A stretch of 64,000 bases of DNA from JAFAMS01 sp049520515 (GTDB taxonomy: Bacteria > Vulcanimicrobiota > Vulcanimicrobiia > Vulcanimicrobiales > Vulcanimicrobiaceae): contig JBEKPS010000010.1 of NCBI GenBank assembly GCA_049520515.1, forward strand, positions 62,001-126,000, given 5' to 3'. The translations under genes and the position numbers were made by a program. Below, in pieces: positions 54,921 through 63,556 of this stretch (the stretch's first letter is position 1; each line of letters starts with the position of its first letter). The notes beneath the pieces are model-generated. The model did no database searches. It was not told where the DNA came from and saw only the letters and a program-made list of their open reading frames with translations.

Positions 54921-55836
54921 GTCTTCACCGCGCAGCCTACTCGATATCGACGACCTTTCGCGTGACGAAATTGCGCTCGTCATTCGCCGTTCCGGAGAGT
55001 TTCGAACCCAGCTTCCCGATCGCTCGCTCCTCGCCGGCGTCCCAGTTCTCAATCTCTTCTTCGAAGCCAGCACCCGCACTGCGACCTCGTTCACACTTGC
55101 CGAGCAGCGCGTCGGTGCCGACGTCATCACGTTTGCACCCGGCACCTCGAGCTTGGGAAAAGGCGAAACGATCGCGGACACCGCGATCACCTTGAGAGCC
55201 ATCGGCGTACGCGTCATTGTCGTGCGCCACAACGAGTCCGGCTTTCCGCGACGCCTAGCCGAATCGTTCGACGGTCACGTCGTCAACGCCGGCGATGGAA
55301 CTCGCGCACATCCGACCCAAGCGCTGCTCGATTTGGCAACACTGCACGCCGAGTTCGGACGCTTCGAAGGCCTACGCGTCGCGATCGTCGGTGACATCCT
55401 GCACTCGCGTGTTGCGCGCTCGAACATCGTCGGAATGAAGATGCTCGGAATCGACGTGACGCTCGTCGGCCCACCGACGCTCTTGCCGGATAGCTTCGCA
55501 CAAGACGGTGTACGCATCGAGCGCGACTTCGATGCAGTTTTGCCGCGCGTCGACGCAGTCATGATGCTGCGCATCCAGCGCGAACGCATCGCTGCATCGT
55601 TGCTACCGGCGCTCGCCGATTACACGATCGGCTATCAGTTGGGTACGCAGCGCTTGCGCTTGCTGCCCAAGCATGCAGTCGTCTTGCATCCGGGACCGTA
55701 CAACCGCGGCGTCGAGCTCACCGACGAGGCACTCGCGGATCCGCGCTCGCGGTACGAAACGCAAGTGACCAACGGCGTCTTCGTGCGCATGGCGGCGCTC
55801 GACTTGCTCGTCAACGGGACGGCGGTGCGCGCATGA
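54910..55836 (+). CDS. pyrB: aspartate carbamoyltransferase catalytic subunit
   Basis: 308 residues from ATG 54910, overlapping the pyrR stop by 11 nt. The carbamoyl-phosphate motif FFEASTRT and the HPTQALLDL motif are present, along with HPGPYNRGVE near the end. It condenses carbamoyl phosphate with aspartate. No pyrI regulatory subunit lies nearby. ATGA overlap links it to pyrC. Confidence 0.96.
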   Translation: MQTRSSPRSLLDIDDLSRDEIALVIRRSGEFRTQLPDRSLLAGVPVLNLFFEASTRTATSFTLAEQRVGADVITFAPGTSSLGKGETIADTAITLRAIGVRVIVVRHNESGFPRRLAESFDGHVVNAGDGTRAHPTQALLDLATLHAEFGRFEGLRVAIVGDILHSRVARSNIVGMKMLGIDVTLVGPPTLLPDSFAQDGVRIERDFDAVLPRVDAVMMLRIQRERIAASLLPALADYTIGYQLGTQRLRLLPKHAVVLHPGPYNRGVELTDEALADPRSRYETQVTNGVFVRMAALDLLVNGTAVRA

Positions 55837-57128
55837 GAGTCCTGATTCGCGGCGGCCGCGTCATCGATCCGTCGCGCGGTCTGGATGCCATCCGCGACGT
55901 CGCAATCGACGGCGGCATCATTCGCGCGATCTCCGAGCACATCGAAGAACGGGGCCACGAGATCATCGACGCGACGAATTGCGTCGTCGCTCCGGGTTTC
56001 ATCGACATGCATGTCCATCTGCGCGAGCCGGGACAAACCCACAAAGAGACGATCGCAACCGGGACGGCCGCGGCCGTTGCCGGCGGCTTTACTGCCGTCG
56101 CCTGCATGCCCAACACGACGCCGTCGATCGATACGCCCGCCGTCATCGCCGAGATCGCGCAACGCGTTGCGCAAGCCGGTTTGGCGCGCGTCTACCCGAT
56201 CGCTGCAATTACACATGAACGCAAAGGCGAGCAGCTGGCACCCTATCACGAGCTCGCACTGGCCGGCGCAGTCGCGTTCAGCGACGATGGTGCGACCATC
56301 GAGAACGTGCGCGTCCTTCGCAACGCTGCGCTCTATGCGCGCGACGTAAAAGGTCCGTTCATTTCGCACTGTCTTGATGATGCGCTGCACGGGGATGCGG
56401 TGATGAACGAAGGCCTGCACTCGGCGGTGCTGGGCCTGCCCGCTAGTCCGCGTCTCGCGGAGGACGTCGTCGTGGCGCGCGACGTACTCGTCGCAGCCGA
56501 CACGGGCAAGGCGTGGCACATCGCGCATGTCTCGACTGAGACCTCGCTTGATATTCTTCGCTGGGCGCGCTCGCGCGGCACCGCAGTGACCTGCGAGGTG
56601 ACGCCCCACCATCTGCTGTTGCACGACGATTTGTTCGTTGATTATCACGCGCGCGCGAAAGTCGCGCCGCCGCTGCGCGGTCCCCAGGATTCGGCCGCGC
56701 TGCGCGCCGCCGTCCGCGACGGCACGATCGACGTCTTTGCGACCGATCACGCGCCGCACACGTTAGAAGAAAAGGCGCAGCTGCTCTCGATCGCACCGGT
56801 CGGATTTTCGGGACTCGAGATCGCCGTCGGCGCGTACGCACACGCGCTCCCGGACCTCCCACTCGACCGGTTCATCTCGCTGCTCTCAACGCGTCCGGCG
56901 CAGATTCTCGGCGTCGAAGGCGGGACGCTCGCCGTCGGTGCGCGCGCGGATTTGACGATCTTCGGCGAGCGGCCTTGGACGGTCGACGCGCACAGTTTCT
57001 ATTCCAAAGGGAAGAACACGCCGTTCGACGGTTTCACGTTCTCGCGTCGCGTCGTTGCGACGGTTGTCGGAGGCCGTCTCGCATATCAGGCGGACCGCGG
57101 CGTGATAGAACCGCTGGCCTACGCATAA
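55833..57128 (+). CDS. pyrC: dihydroorotase (class I)
   Basis: 431 residues. Metal ligands H60/H62 lie in IDMHVHLREPGQ. Further motifs are the His in PFISHCLDD, the His in AWHIAHVST, and the catalytic Asp in FATDHAPHT. It cyclises carbamoyl-aspartate to dihydroorotate. ATGA overlap with pyrB; its TAA begins leader repeat copy 3. Confidence 0.96.
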   Translation: MRVLIRGGRVIDPSRGLDAIRDVAIDGGIIRAISEHIEERGHEIIDATNCVVAPGFIDMHVHLREPGQTHKETIATGTAAAVAGGFTAVACMPNTTPSIDTPAVIAEIAQRVAQAGLARVYPIAAITHERKGEQLAPYHELALAGAVAFSDDGATIENVRVLRNAALYARDVKGPFISHCLDDALHGDAVMNEGLHSAVLGLPASPRLAEDVVVARDVLVAADTGKAWHIAHVSTETSLDILRWARSRGTAVTCEVTPHHLLLHDDLFVDYHARAKVAPPLRGPQDSAALRAAVRDGTIDVFATDHAPHTLEEKAQLLSIAPVGFSGLEIAVGAYAHALPDLPLDRFISLLSTRPAQILGVEGGTLAVGARADLTIFGERPWTVDAHSFYSKGKNTPFDGFTFSRRVVATVVGGRLAYQADRGVIEPLAYA

Positions 57129-57246
57129 TGTTGTTACGAGCCCCCTCGGGGAATGCTGAAATGATCGAAATGTTGATGGGCTCGACTGCGTGGGGGCCCC
57201 ATGCGAAGCATGGGGGGCGCGGAGCCTGGGGCGGAGCGCCTTTCAA
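57128..57246 (+). promoter_or_regulatory. conserved structured leader repeat, copy 3 (before carA)
   Basis: Runs from the pyrC stop (TAATG) to the carA ATG. P1 is CGAGCCC (57137-57143) with GGGCTCG (57178-57184). P2 is CCCCATGC (57197-57204), loop GAA, GCATGGGG (57208-57215). P3 is GGCGC (57216-57220) with GCGCC (57236-57240). SD GGAG is at 57233-57236. A 40-codon frame from ATG 57128 ends in a TGA that overlaps the carA ATG (ATGA). Relative to copies 1 and 2 an indel changes the frame of its 3' third. Confidence 0.85.
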
Positions 57247-58344
57247 ATGAAAGCCTCCCTACTGCTCGCAGACGGCTCACGCTACGACGGCGAGGGATTG
57301 TCGGTCGAAGGCGTCGCGCTGGGCGAGGCGGTGTTCTATACCGGAATGACCGGTTATGAAGAAGCATTGACCGATCCGTCGTACGCCGGCCAGATCCTCA
57401 CGTTCACCTATCCGATGATCGGAAACTACGGCGTGTGCGGCGAGTCGATGCAGCACAATCGCGTGTGCGTTGCCGGCGCCGTTATCAAGCGGATTTCGCG
57501 TAAGCCGTCGCACTATACCAGCCGAATCGACTTGGGTTCGTGGCTCGACCAACAGCGCATTCCGACGCTGCTCGGCATCGATACGCGCTCGCTCGTCATC
57601 GCCTTGCGCGAGCACGGAACGATTGCGGCGGCGCTCGCCGTCGGCGATACGGCACTTCTCCACGCCGAGAAACTCTTGGCGGAATACGCCCGCCGGCATA
57701 CGACGATCGGCCTGGTTGCATCCGTCGCGGCTGAAGACGACTACGCACCGCAAAACGGAAACGGTCCGCGCATCCTCGTCCTCGATTGCGGCGTCAAGCG
57801 CGCGATCTTGCAACAGCTTGCAGGCCTCGGTGCACACGTCGAAGTGCTTCCCTATTCGGCATCACTTTCGGAAATCGAAGAGCGCAGACCCGAAGCCATC
57901 GTCATCTCGCCCGGGCCGGGCGATCCGACGGATCTCGGTGCAACAATTGAAACGCTGCGCGCACTCCTCGGTAAGATTCCGATGTTTGGCGTGTGTCTCG
58001 GTCATCAGCTGCTCGCGCTCGCCTGCGGTGCGACGACCTTCAAACTCCCGTACGGACATCGTGGCGGCAATCAACCGGTTAAAGATCTTCAAAACGGCGG
58101 AGTATTGATCACCGCGCACAACCACGGTTACGCCGTCGATACCAGTTCGATGCCCGGCGATCTCGAAGCGACGATGGTCAACCTCAACGACGGCACGAAC
58201 GAGGGTTTTCGTCACCGCCATCTTCCGGTCGTGGGCGTGCAATTCCATCCGGAAGCCGCTCCCGGTCCGCTCGACGCGCGGTATCTGTTCGCCGATTGGT
58301 ACGGCACGCTGGCGTGTTCCGAATCTCGCTCCTCGCGAGCATAA
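57247..58344 (+). CDS. carA: carbamoyl-phosphate synthase small (glutaminase) subunit
   Basis: 365 residues from ATG 57247. The N-terminal domain (GEAVFYTGMTGYEEALTDPSY) precedes a class I glutamine amidotransferase domain with nucleophile Cys in GVCLGHQLLAL and His/Glu in FHPEAAPGP. It supplies ammonia to CarB. carB does not follow: the next gene is the BatD-like protein, so the synthetase subunit must be elsewhere. Confidence 0.96.
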   Translation: MKASLLLADGSRYDGEGLSVEGVALGEAVFYTGMTGYEEALTDPSYAGQILTFTYPMIGNYGVCGESMQHNRVCVAGAVIKRISRKPSHYTSRIDLGSWLDQQRIPTLLGIDTRSLVIALREHGTIAAALAVGDTALLHAEKLLAEYARRHTTIGLVASVAAEDDYAPQNGNGPRILVLDCGVKRAILQQLAGLGAHVEVLPYSASLSEIEERRPEAIVISPGPGDPTDLGATIETLRALLGKIPMFGVCLGHQLLALACGATTFKLPYGHRGGNQPVKDLQNGGVLITAHNHGYAVDTSSMPGDLEATMVNLNDGTNEGFRHRHLPVVGVQFHPEAAPGPLDARYLFADWYGTLACSESRSSRA

Positions 58345-59195
58345 TCGTCCTCGCGGTCGCGCCCGCGAGCGCGCAGACGCTGCCCGACCTGACGATCACC
58401 GCGCTCTCCATCCGCAGCGACCGAACTCTAGCGCAAGAAGGACAGGCGTTTCATCTCTTCATTCACGTCCGAGCGAAGCAGAAGGGCGCGAACCTCTCAT
58501 CGCTGGTCTTGCCCGACGTCGTGAATTTGACAATTCTTGGTGACGAGAAACGTACCACGCCGACGAACGACGGAACTGATTACGTGGAAACGCTGACCGT
58601 CGCGGGTGTCAGTCCGGGAGAAGCGACGGTCTCACCCGCCTACATCGATGGAATTGATCCGTCACGCGGCGACAAGCCGTTCCGGTTCTCATCCAACCGG
58701 CTTGCCTTGCGCATCCTCGCGGCCACCAACCCCGTCGATCAACCCCTCATCGGCGCAGCCGTAAAGGCCGGTCGCATCGCGCTGGGGATCGTAATCGGAC
58801 TGATCGCACTGGGATTGGTCTCGTTTATGCTCGTGCGGAGCCGTGCGATCGCCGCGAAGCGCAGAACGTCCGTTACGCTTCCGCGCGCGCGTCCCGTTAC
58901 CGAACCCGTCGTACCACCCGTTGACCGGATGGTCACCGTGCGTAACGCGACGCTGAAACTTGCGAGCACGCGAACGCGAACCGATGCCGCAGCCTTGCGA
59001 GCCGCGCTTTTTGCGCTGGCCGGCGCTCGGCGCGACGAAACGCTCTCGTCATTGCTCGAGCGAATACCGGGTGAGAAACGCGCGCTGCGAGCTGCTCTCC
59101 GAGCCGCGGAGCGGGCGACGTTCGTCGATGAGTCGCACCTGCAGGGGGCGATCGACGAGTTGTTGGATGCGGTTCGCGCAGTGGTTTCTCAGTGA
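58314..59195 (+). CDS. BatD-like exported membrane protein
   Basis: 293 residues from GTG 58314, overlapping carA by 31 nt; a TTG lies 18 nt earlier. It has a signal peptide (ISLLASIIVLAVAPASA), an Ig-like extracytoplasmic domain (TITALSIRSDRTLAQEGQAFHL), one membrane helix (GIVIGLIALGLVSFMLV) and a cytoplasmic helical tail. This layout and the MoxR/DUF58/VWA genes downstream suggest the BatD role in a Bat-like complex. Confidence 0.7.
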   Translation: MFRISLLASIIVLAVAPASAQTLPDLTITALSIRSDRTLAQEGQAFHLFIHVRAKQKGANLSSLVLPDVVNLTILGDEKRTTPTNDGTDYVETLTVAGVSPGEATVSPAYIDGIDPSRGDKPFRFSSNRLALRILAATNPVDQPLIGAAVKAGRIALGIVIGLIALGLVSFMLVRSRAIAAKRRTSVTLPRARPVTEPVVPPVDRMVTVRNATLKLASTRTRTDAAALRAALFALAGARRDETLSSLLERIPGEKRALRAALRAAERATFVDESHLQGAIDELLDAVRAVVSQ

Positions 59196-60127
59196 GTGCA
59201 CGTCCTGGCGTATTGCGCGCCGCCGTCGAGCAAACGATCGTCGGTCAACGTTCCGTCGTCGAAGGGATGCTTATCGCCCTGATCGCGAACGGGCACGTGC
59301 TGCTCGAGGGTCCACCCGGTGTCGCAAAGACGCTCGGCGCACGCAGTCTCGCGCAAGCCGTCGGCGGAACGTTCCGGCGCGTTCAATTCACGCCGGATCT
59401 TTTGCCGAGCGACATCGTCGGGACGCGCGTCTTCGATCAACGCAGCGGAAGCTTCACGACCGTTCCCGGTCCGATCTTCGCCAATATCGTCCTCGCGGAC
59501 GAGATCAATCGCTCACCAGCCAAGGTGCAATCCGCTCTGCTCGAAGGGATGCAGGAGCGCCAGGCCACGATTGGCCCGGAGACCTTGCCGTTCCCCGATC
59601 CGTTCATCGTGCTCGCAACGATGAATCCGCTCGACGATGACGGCACGTACGCCTTACCGCTTGCACAGCGTGACCGCTTCGCGCTCAATCTCTACGTCGA
59701 CTATCCTTCTCGTGAAGAAGAAATCGCAATCGTCGAACGCTTCGGCGCCGGCGAGGTCCATCCGGTGCGTAACGCCGTTACGCTCGACGACCTGCGTGAC
59801 TGGAAGCGGGAAGCCGAGGGCGTTCACTTGGAACCGCGCCTGCGCTCGTATATCGTCGACATGATTCGCGCCACGCGCGAGCCCGATGGAACGCGCGGAC
59901 GTTACGTCGAGCGCGGTGCGAGTCCACGTGCAGCGTTGATTCTCGCGCAGCTCGCAAAAGCACGTGCGGTCTACGAAGGGCGCACGTACGTCGTTCCCGA
60001 CGACATCCGGTCTCTTGCGGTATCTGCGCTTCGCCACCGTGTCGGTTTCACGTATCGCGTCGCGAGCGAGCGCATCGACATCGTGGAGCTGCTCGAGTCG
60101 TTCATAACACAGGTGCCGGCACCCTGA
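59192..60127 (+). CDS. MoxR-family AAA+ ATPase
   Basis: 311 residues from GTG 59192 (GTGA overlap with the previous gene). Walker A GPPGVAKT, Walker B VLADEINRSPAKVQSALLEGMQE and the sensor ATMNPLDDDGTYALPLAQRDRF are typical of MoxR. These chaperone-like ATPases work with VWA proteins to assemble or activate membrane or metal-containing partners. The partners here are the DUF58 and VWA proteins encoded next. Confidence 0.95.
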   Translation: MSARPGVLRAAVEQTIVGQRSVVEGMLIALIANGHVLLEGPPGVAKTLGARSLAQAVGGTFRRVQFTPDLLPSDIVGTRVFDQRSGSFTTVPGPIFANIVLADEINRSPAKVQSALLEGMQERQATIGPETLPFPDPFIVLATMNPLDDDGTYALPLAQRDRFALNLYVDYPSREEEIAIVERFGAGEVHPVRNAVTLDDLRDWKREAEGVHLEPRLRSYIVDMIRATREPDGTRGRYVERGASPRAALILAQLAKARAVYEGRTYVVPDDIRSLAVSALRHRVGFTYRVASERIDIVELLESFITQVPAP

Positions 60128-60930
60128 GCTCCGCAATTCGCAACGCGTTGCTTTCAGGACGCCGTCGTCCGGTGGTTCGGGGCGGAACGCGCCCGTATCC
60201 GCGACGCGGCGACGGCTTTGAGATTGCCGAGTTGCGGGGCTACGTCGAAGGCGACGATCCGCGCCGTATCGATTGGGCGGCGACGGCACGCGCCGGCGGC
60301 CTGCAAGTGCGCGTACTGCTCGAAGAACACGCGCTCTGCTTTGCCGCAATCGTGGATGATTCGGCCTCGCTGAACGTCGGACGAAAGCGAACGTTGCGTA
60401 CGTCAGCGTACGAAGCCCTCGACGCCTGGGCCGATGCCCTCGCACGCGAAGACCGCGCGGCGCGAATTCTCTCCGACGAAGTCGATGCTCCGCACCTGTT
60501 CGGCGCGCGCGCAGCGGGCCGTCTCCGCGAACGGCGGGAGATTACCGCCTTCGATCTCGACTCGGCGCTGCGGCTTGCGCGGGCAGCGTTACCGCGAGAC
60601 TCCGCCCTACTCGTCGTCAGTGATTTTTACGCACCGCTGGACGTCGAGCTGTTACGCGAAATCGGGGCGTACGTCGACGCGACCGCACTCGTCGCGCACG
60701 ACCCGTGGGCCGAAGGGATGCCGCTTCGGGGCTTTGCCCGGGTGCGGGATGCGGAAAGCGGCAACGCGCGCTCGGTGTTTCTCGGACGCGCAGCGCGCGA
60801 AAGACTTCGCGCTGCAGTTGCCCGCCGCGAACACGACCTCGTGCAACAGTTCGCGACCTGTGGTTGGCGTGCCGGCGCGCTCGGCGAAGACGACGGCGCT
60901 GCCTCGTTGCATACCGCCTTCGGCATATGA
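60124..60930 (+). CDS. DUF58 domain protein
   Basis: 268 residues if started at CTG 60124, which overlaps the MoxR stop (CTGA); the first canonical codon is TTG 60148. The DUF58 core is clear: FEIAELRGYVEGDDPRRIDWAATAR, then a VWA-like fold (FAAIVDDSASL, ALLVVSDFYAPLD). The N-terminal LLSGRRRPVVRGG matches the usual start of the family. It is part of the MoxR-VWA module; molecular role unknown. Confidence 0.85.
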   Translation: MSSAIRNALLSGRRRPVVRGGTRPYPRRGDGFEIAELRGYVEGDDPRRIDWAATARAGGLQVRVLLEEHALCFAAIVDDSASLNVGRKRTLRTSAYEALDAWADALAREDRAARILSDEVDAPHLFGARAAGRLRERREITAFDLDSALRLARAALPRDSALLVVSDFYAPLDVELLREIGAYVDATALVAHDPWAEGMPLRGFARVRDAESGNARSVFLGRAARERLRAAVARREHDLVQQFATCGWRAGALGEDDGAASLHTAFGI

Positions 60931-61850
60931 GCATTCACCGGCCGATCGTACTCGTTATCGGAATCATCGCCGCGTGCGCGGTGGCGTGGTTGATCTCCGC
61001 CCTCGGACGCGGGCGTCGGCGCGATGCTTTCACGTATTCAAGCCTCACGTTCTTACTCGATGCCGCGCAGATCTCGGTATGGCCGATGCGCGTGTTGGCT
61101 GCGGTGATCGCCCTCGGCGTGTTACTCGGCGGGGTTGCTTTCGCCGGCGTAAGTCTCGTCTTACCGGTCCCGGCAAAAGACGGCAGCATCGTCTTGTGTC
61201 TGGATACGTCGGGCTCGATGCGCGCAACCGACGTCGAGCCCTCGCGCGAGGCCGCCGTGCGAGCCGCCGCGCGCGCTTTCGTACAAGATACACCGGACGG
61301 GACACGGATTGGAATCGTGTCGTTCGCGACCTCCGCGCAACGCGTCGCAGATTTAAGCGACGATAAGAATGTCGTGCTGGCTGCGCTCGATAACGTTCCG
61401 GCTGCGAATGGCGCCACCGCAATCGGCGACGCGCTGGCCCTCGCCGGTAGCATGTTGCCGGCGAGCGGACACCGCGCGATCGTGCTCGTTACCGATGGCG
61501 TCAACAACAACGGCGTCGATCCGCTGGTGGCAGCGCAGCAAGTCGGAACGCGCGGCATCTCCATTTACACCGTTGGGGTCGGGACGAATGGAAGCGGTCT
61601 TGCCATCCCGGGAACGACCGAAGAAGCGTCGATCGACGAAGATGCGCTGCGCGAGATCGCTACAGCCGGGCACGGCACGTATACGCGTACGCTCGACGCG
61701 GCGGCCATCGCGGGAACGTTCCGCAATCTCGCGCGCACGACCGTATGGGAACGGCGCCGAGTCGACGTTTCATTCGGCCTGGCGATTGCCGGAGCTGGAG
61801 CGCTCGTCCTTGGTTTCCTTGGCGCGCTCGCTGCGGGACGCTTTCCGTGA
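60927..61850 (+). CDS. VWA-domain membrane protein (BatA/BatB-like)
   Basis: 307 residues from ATG 60927 (ATGA overlap). Two N-terminal helices, then a von Willebrand A domain with an intact MIDAS motif DTSGS and later VLVTDGVNN, and one C-terminal helix. This topology is that of BatA/BatB proteins, which carry the VWA domain outside the cytoplasmic membrane. It is coupled by GTGA to pdxH. Confidence 0.9.
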   Translation: MSIHRPIVLVIGIIAACAVAWLISALGRGRRRDAFTYSSLTFLLDAAQISVWPMRVLAAVIALGVLLGGVAFAGVSLVLPVPAKDGSIVLCLDTSGSMRATDVEPSREAAVRAAARAFVQDTPDGTRIGIVSFATSAQRVADLSDDKNVVLAALDNVPAANGATAIGDALALAGSMLPASGHRAIVLVTDGVNNNGVDPLVAAQQVGTRGISIYTVGVGTNGSGLAIPGTTEEASIDEDALREIATAGHGTYTRTLDAAAIAGTFRNLARTTVWERRRVDVSFGLAIAGAGALVLGFLGALAAGRFP

Positions 61851-62422
61851 ACCCAGATCCCTTCGAGGAATTCGGCACGTGGTTCGAGCGCGCGCAAACC
61901 TCCGGCTTCGCCGAACCAAACGCGATGTCGCTTGCGACGGCTGATGCGAACGCTCGTCCTTCGGTACGCACGATTCTTCTGCGGGGCTGGGATCGCCGTG
62001 GCTTCACGTTCTACACGAACTACGAGAGCGCTAAAGGTTCCGACCTGGCTGCGAATCCTCGTGCGGCACTCCTGTTCTTCTGGGACAAGCTTTCGCGTCA
62101 AATTCGCATCGAAGGCTCGGTTGAGAAGATTACACCCGCGGAATCCGATGCGTATTTCCAAAGCCGGCCGAGAGGTCATCGCCTGGGCGCGTGGGTCTCC
62201 GCGCAGAGTCGTCCGATTCGCGGGCGCGAGGAGCTCGAGGAAAGGCAGCGCGAGATTGAGGCGCGTTATCCCGGCGATGTGCCGCGGCCGCCGTATTGGG
62301 GCGGGTATCGCGTGCATCCGGAACGTTTTGAATTTTGGGAAGGTAGGCCCAACCGGCTACACGATCGATTCGTGTACCGTCGCGACGGCGAGCTCTGGGT
62401 GTTCGAGCAGCTGGCTCCGTAA
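61847..62422 (+). CDS. pdxH: pyridoxamine 5'-phosphate oxidase
   Basis: 191 residues from GTG 61847. The FMN-binding region RPSVRTILLRGWDRRGFTFYTNYES and the substrate region SRPRGHRLGAWVSAQS match PdxH, with the C-terminal FEFWEGRPNRLHDR signature. It oxidises pyridoxine or pyridoxamine phosphate to PLP. The 4-nt overlap with the VWA gene places it in the Bat-like operon. Its 3' end overlaps the convergent MFS gene by 66 nt. Confidence 0.95.
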   Translation: MNPDPFEEFGTWFERAQTSGFAEPNAMSLATADANARPSVRTILLRGWDRRGFTFYTNYESAKGSDLAANPRAALLFFWDKLSRQIRIEGSVEKITPAESDAYFQSRPRGHRLGAWVSAQSRPIRGREELEERQREIEARYPGDVPRPPYWGGYRVHPERFEFWEGRPNRLHDRFVYRRDGELWVFEQLAP

Positions 62423-63556
62423 GGGCGGAAGCCGCCACAGCCAAAGCGTTCCGAGCACGAACTCGATGACGATAGCGAGATTCACGGCGCGATGTCCGAG
62501 CCAGGCCACGATCGCCGCGCCGAGAACCGGTGCGACGATTTGCGGAAGCGCAGCAGCAAGGTTCCACACGCCCATCGCCGCCGCCATCGTCTCGCTTGGC
62601 AGTATGACGAACGCGATCGCCCAATCTGCCGTGAAGAACGCACCCCACGCAATACCTGCGAGCGTGCCGCTGATCAGCACCATTGCCAGCGAGTGCGACA
62701 ACGCCAAGGCCGTTAGCGTCACTGCAATCGCAACGCCGGCGATGCTGACGACCACGCGTTTGTCGGTGCGATCCGATATGCGGCCCGCGAGTGCCGCGCC
62801 CAGCACCCCCGCCAGCGTGAACGAGAGGAATAATATGCCGGTCGTCTGGCGTGCGCTCGCGTCGCCAAAGACGTCGCGCACAAAGAAGAACAGAAATCCG
62901 ACGAACGTGTAGAACCCCAAGTTGATCAGCGCACGCGATGCTAAGAGCGTGCGAAAATTGCGATCGACGTGTAGGCGTCCAGGCGTCGTTCGGTCCGGAT
63001 GCAGTCCGCGCAGATGAAAGAACGTCACCGCGAACGTAAGCCCGAGCATCACGGCGATCGCAAGTGCCGCGATAAGATCGCTTGCGAACGTCGCGACGGT
63101 GAGGCCGATGCACTGGCCGATGAATTGGTAACCGCTCATCCACGCCGAGGCGGAACCGCTGCGCGACGGCGGTACGTGGTCCGGGACTGCGGCTTGATAC
63201 GGACCGCCGAAGATGTTCATTCCGACCTGCAGGGCTGCAAAGGAGACGATGAACGCCATGTAGACCGGAACGACGTAAAACGCGATCAGAGCCGGCAGCG
63301 CAATCAGAATGCCGACGACGTAGAATTCACGGCGATGCCCAACGTCGGCACGTCTCCGGTCGGAGAGAAAGCCGACGACGACCTGTGTTATCGCCGCCAG
63401 CGTCGCCCCGCACGCCGCGACAACTGCATACGTCGTGATGGGATCTCGCAATCCAAACTCGATCGAGCGTGCTTGCAACGAGATCCCTAAGATTGCACCC
63501 CAGACGACCTGTATGCCGAGCCAGAGTGCACCGATCGCTTCGGGCTTACCCTTCAT
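62357..63556 (-). CDS. MFS transporter
   Basis: 399 residues from ATG 63556, which overlaps the upstream gene stop by 4 nt (ATGA). About 12 hydrophobic helices. The loop GFLSDRRRADVGHRREFYVVG and the pattern SGYQFIGQCIG recall the GPH/SLC45-like sugar-transporter branch, but the substrate is uncertain. The C-terminus overlaps pdxH in convergent orientation. Confidence 0.85.
   Translation of the reverse strand: MKGKPEAIGALWLGIQVVWGAILGISLQARSIEFGLRDPITTYAVVAACGATLAAITQVVVGFLSDRRRADVGHRREFYVVGILIALPALIAFYVVPVYMAFIVSFAALQVGMNIFGGPYQAAVPDHVPPSRSGSASAWMSGYQFIGQCIGLTVATFASDLIAALAIAVMLGLTFAVTFFHLRGLHPDRTTPGRLHVDRNFRTLLASRALINLGFYTFVGFLFFFVRDVFGDASARQTTGILFLSFTLAGVLGAALAGRISDRTDKRVVVSIAGVAIAVTLTALALSHSLAMVLISGTLAGIAWGAFFTADWAIAFVILPSETMAAAMGVWNLAAALPQIVAPVLGAAIVAWLGHRAVNLAIVIEFVLGTLWLWRLPPLRSQLLEHPELAVATVHESIV

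Noticed and set aside
55635..56759. 374-codon minus-strand frame opposite pyrB/pyrC
   Set aside because: Both sense genes have full catalytic motifs; the antisense frame is Arg/Asp-rich shadow sequence.
62130..63143. 337-codon minus-strand frame overlapping the MFS gene and pdxH
   Set aside because: Arg-rich frame in the wrong phase; the MFS and pdxH frames explain the region.
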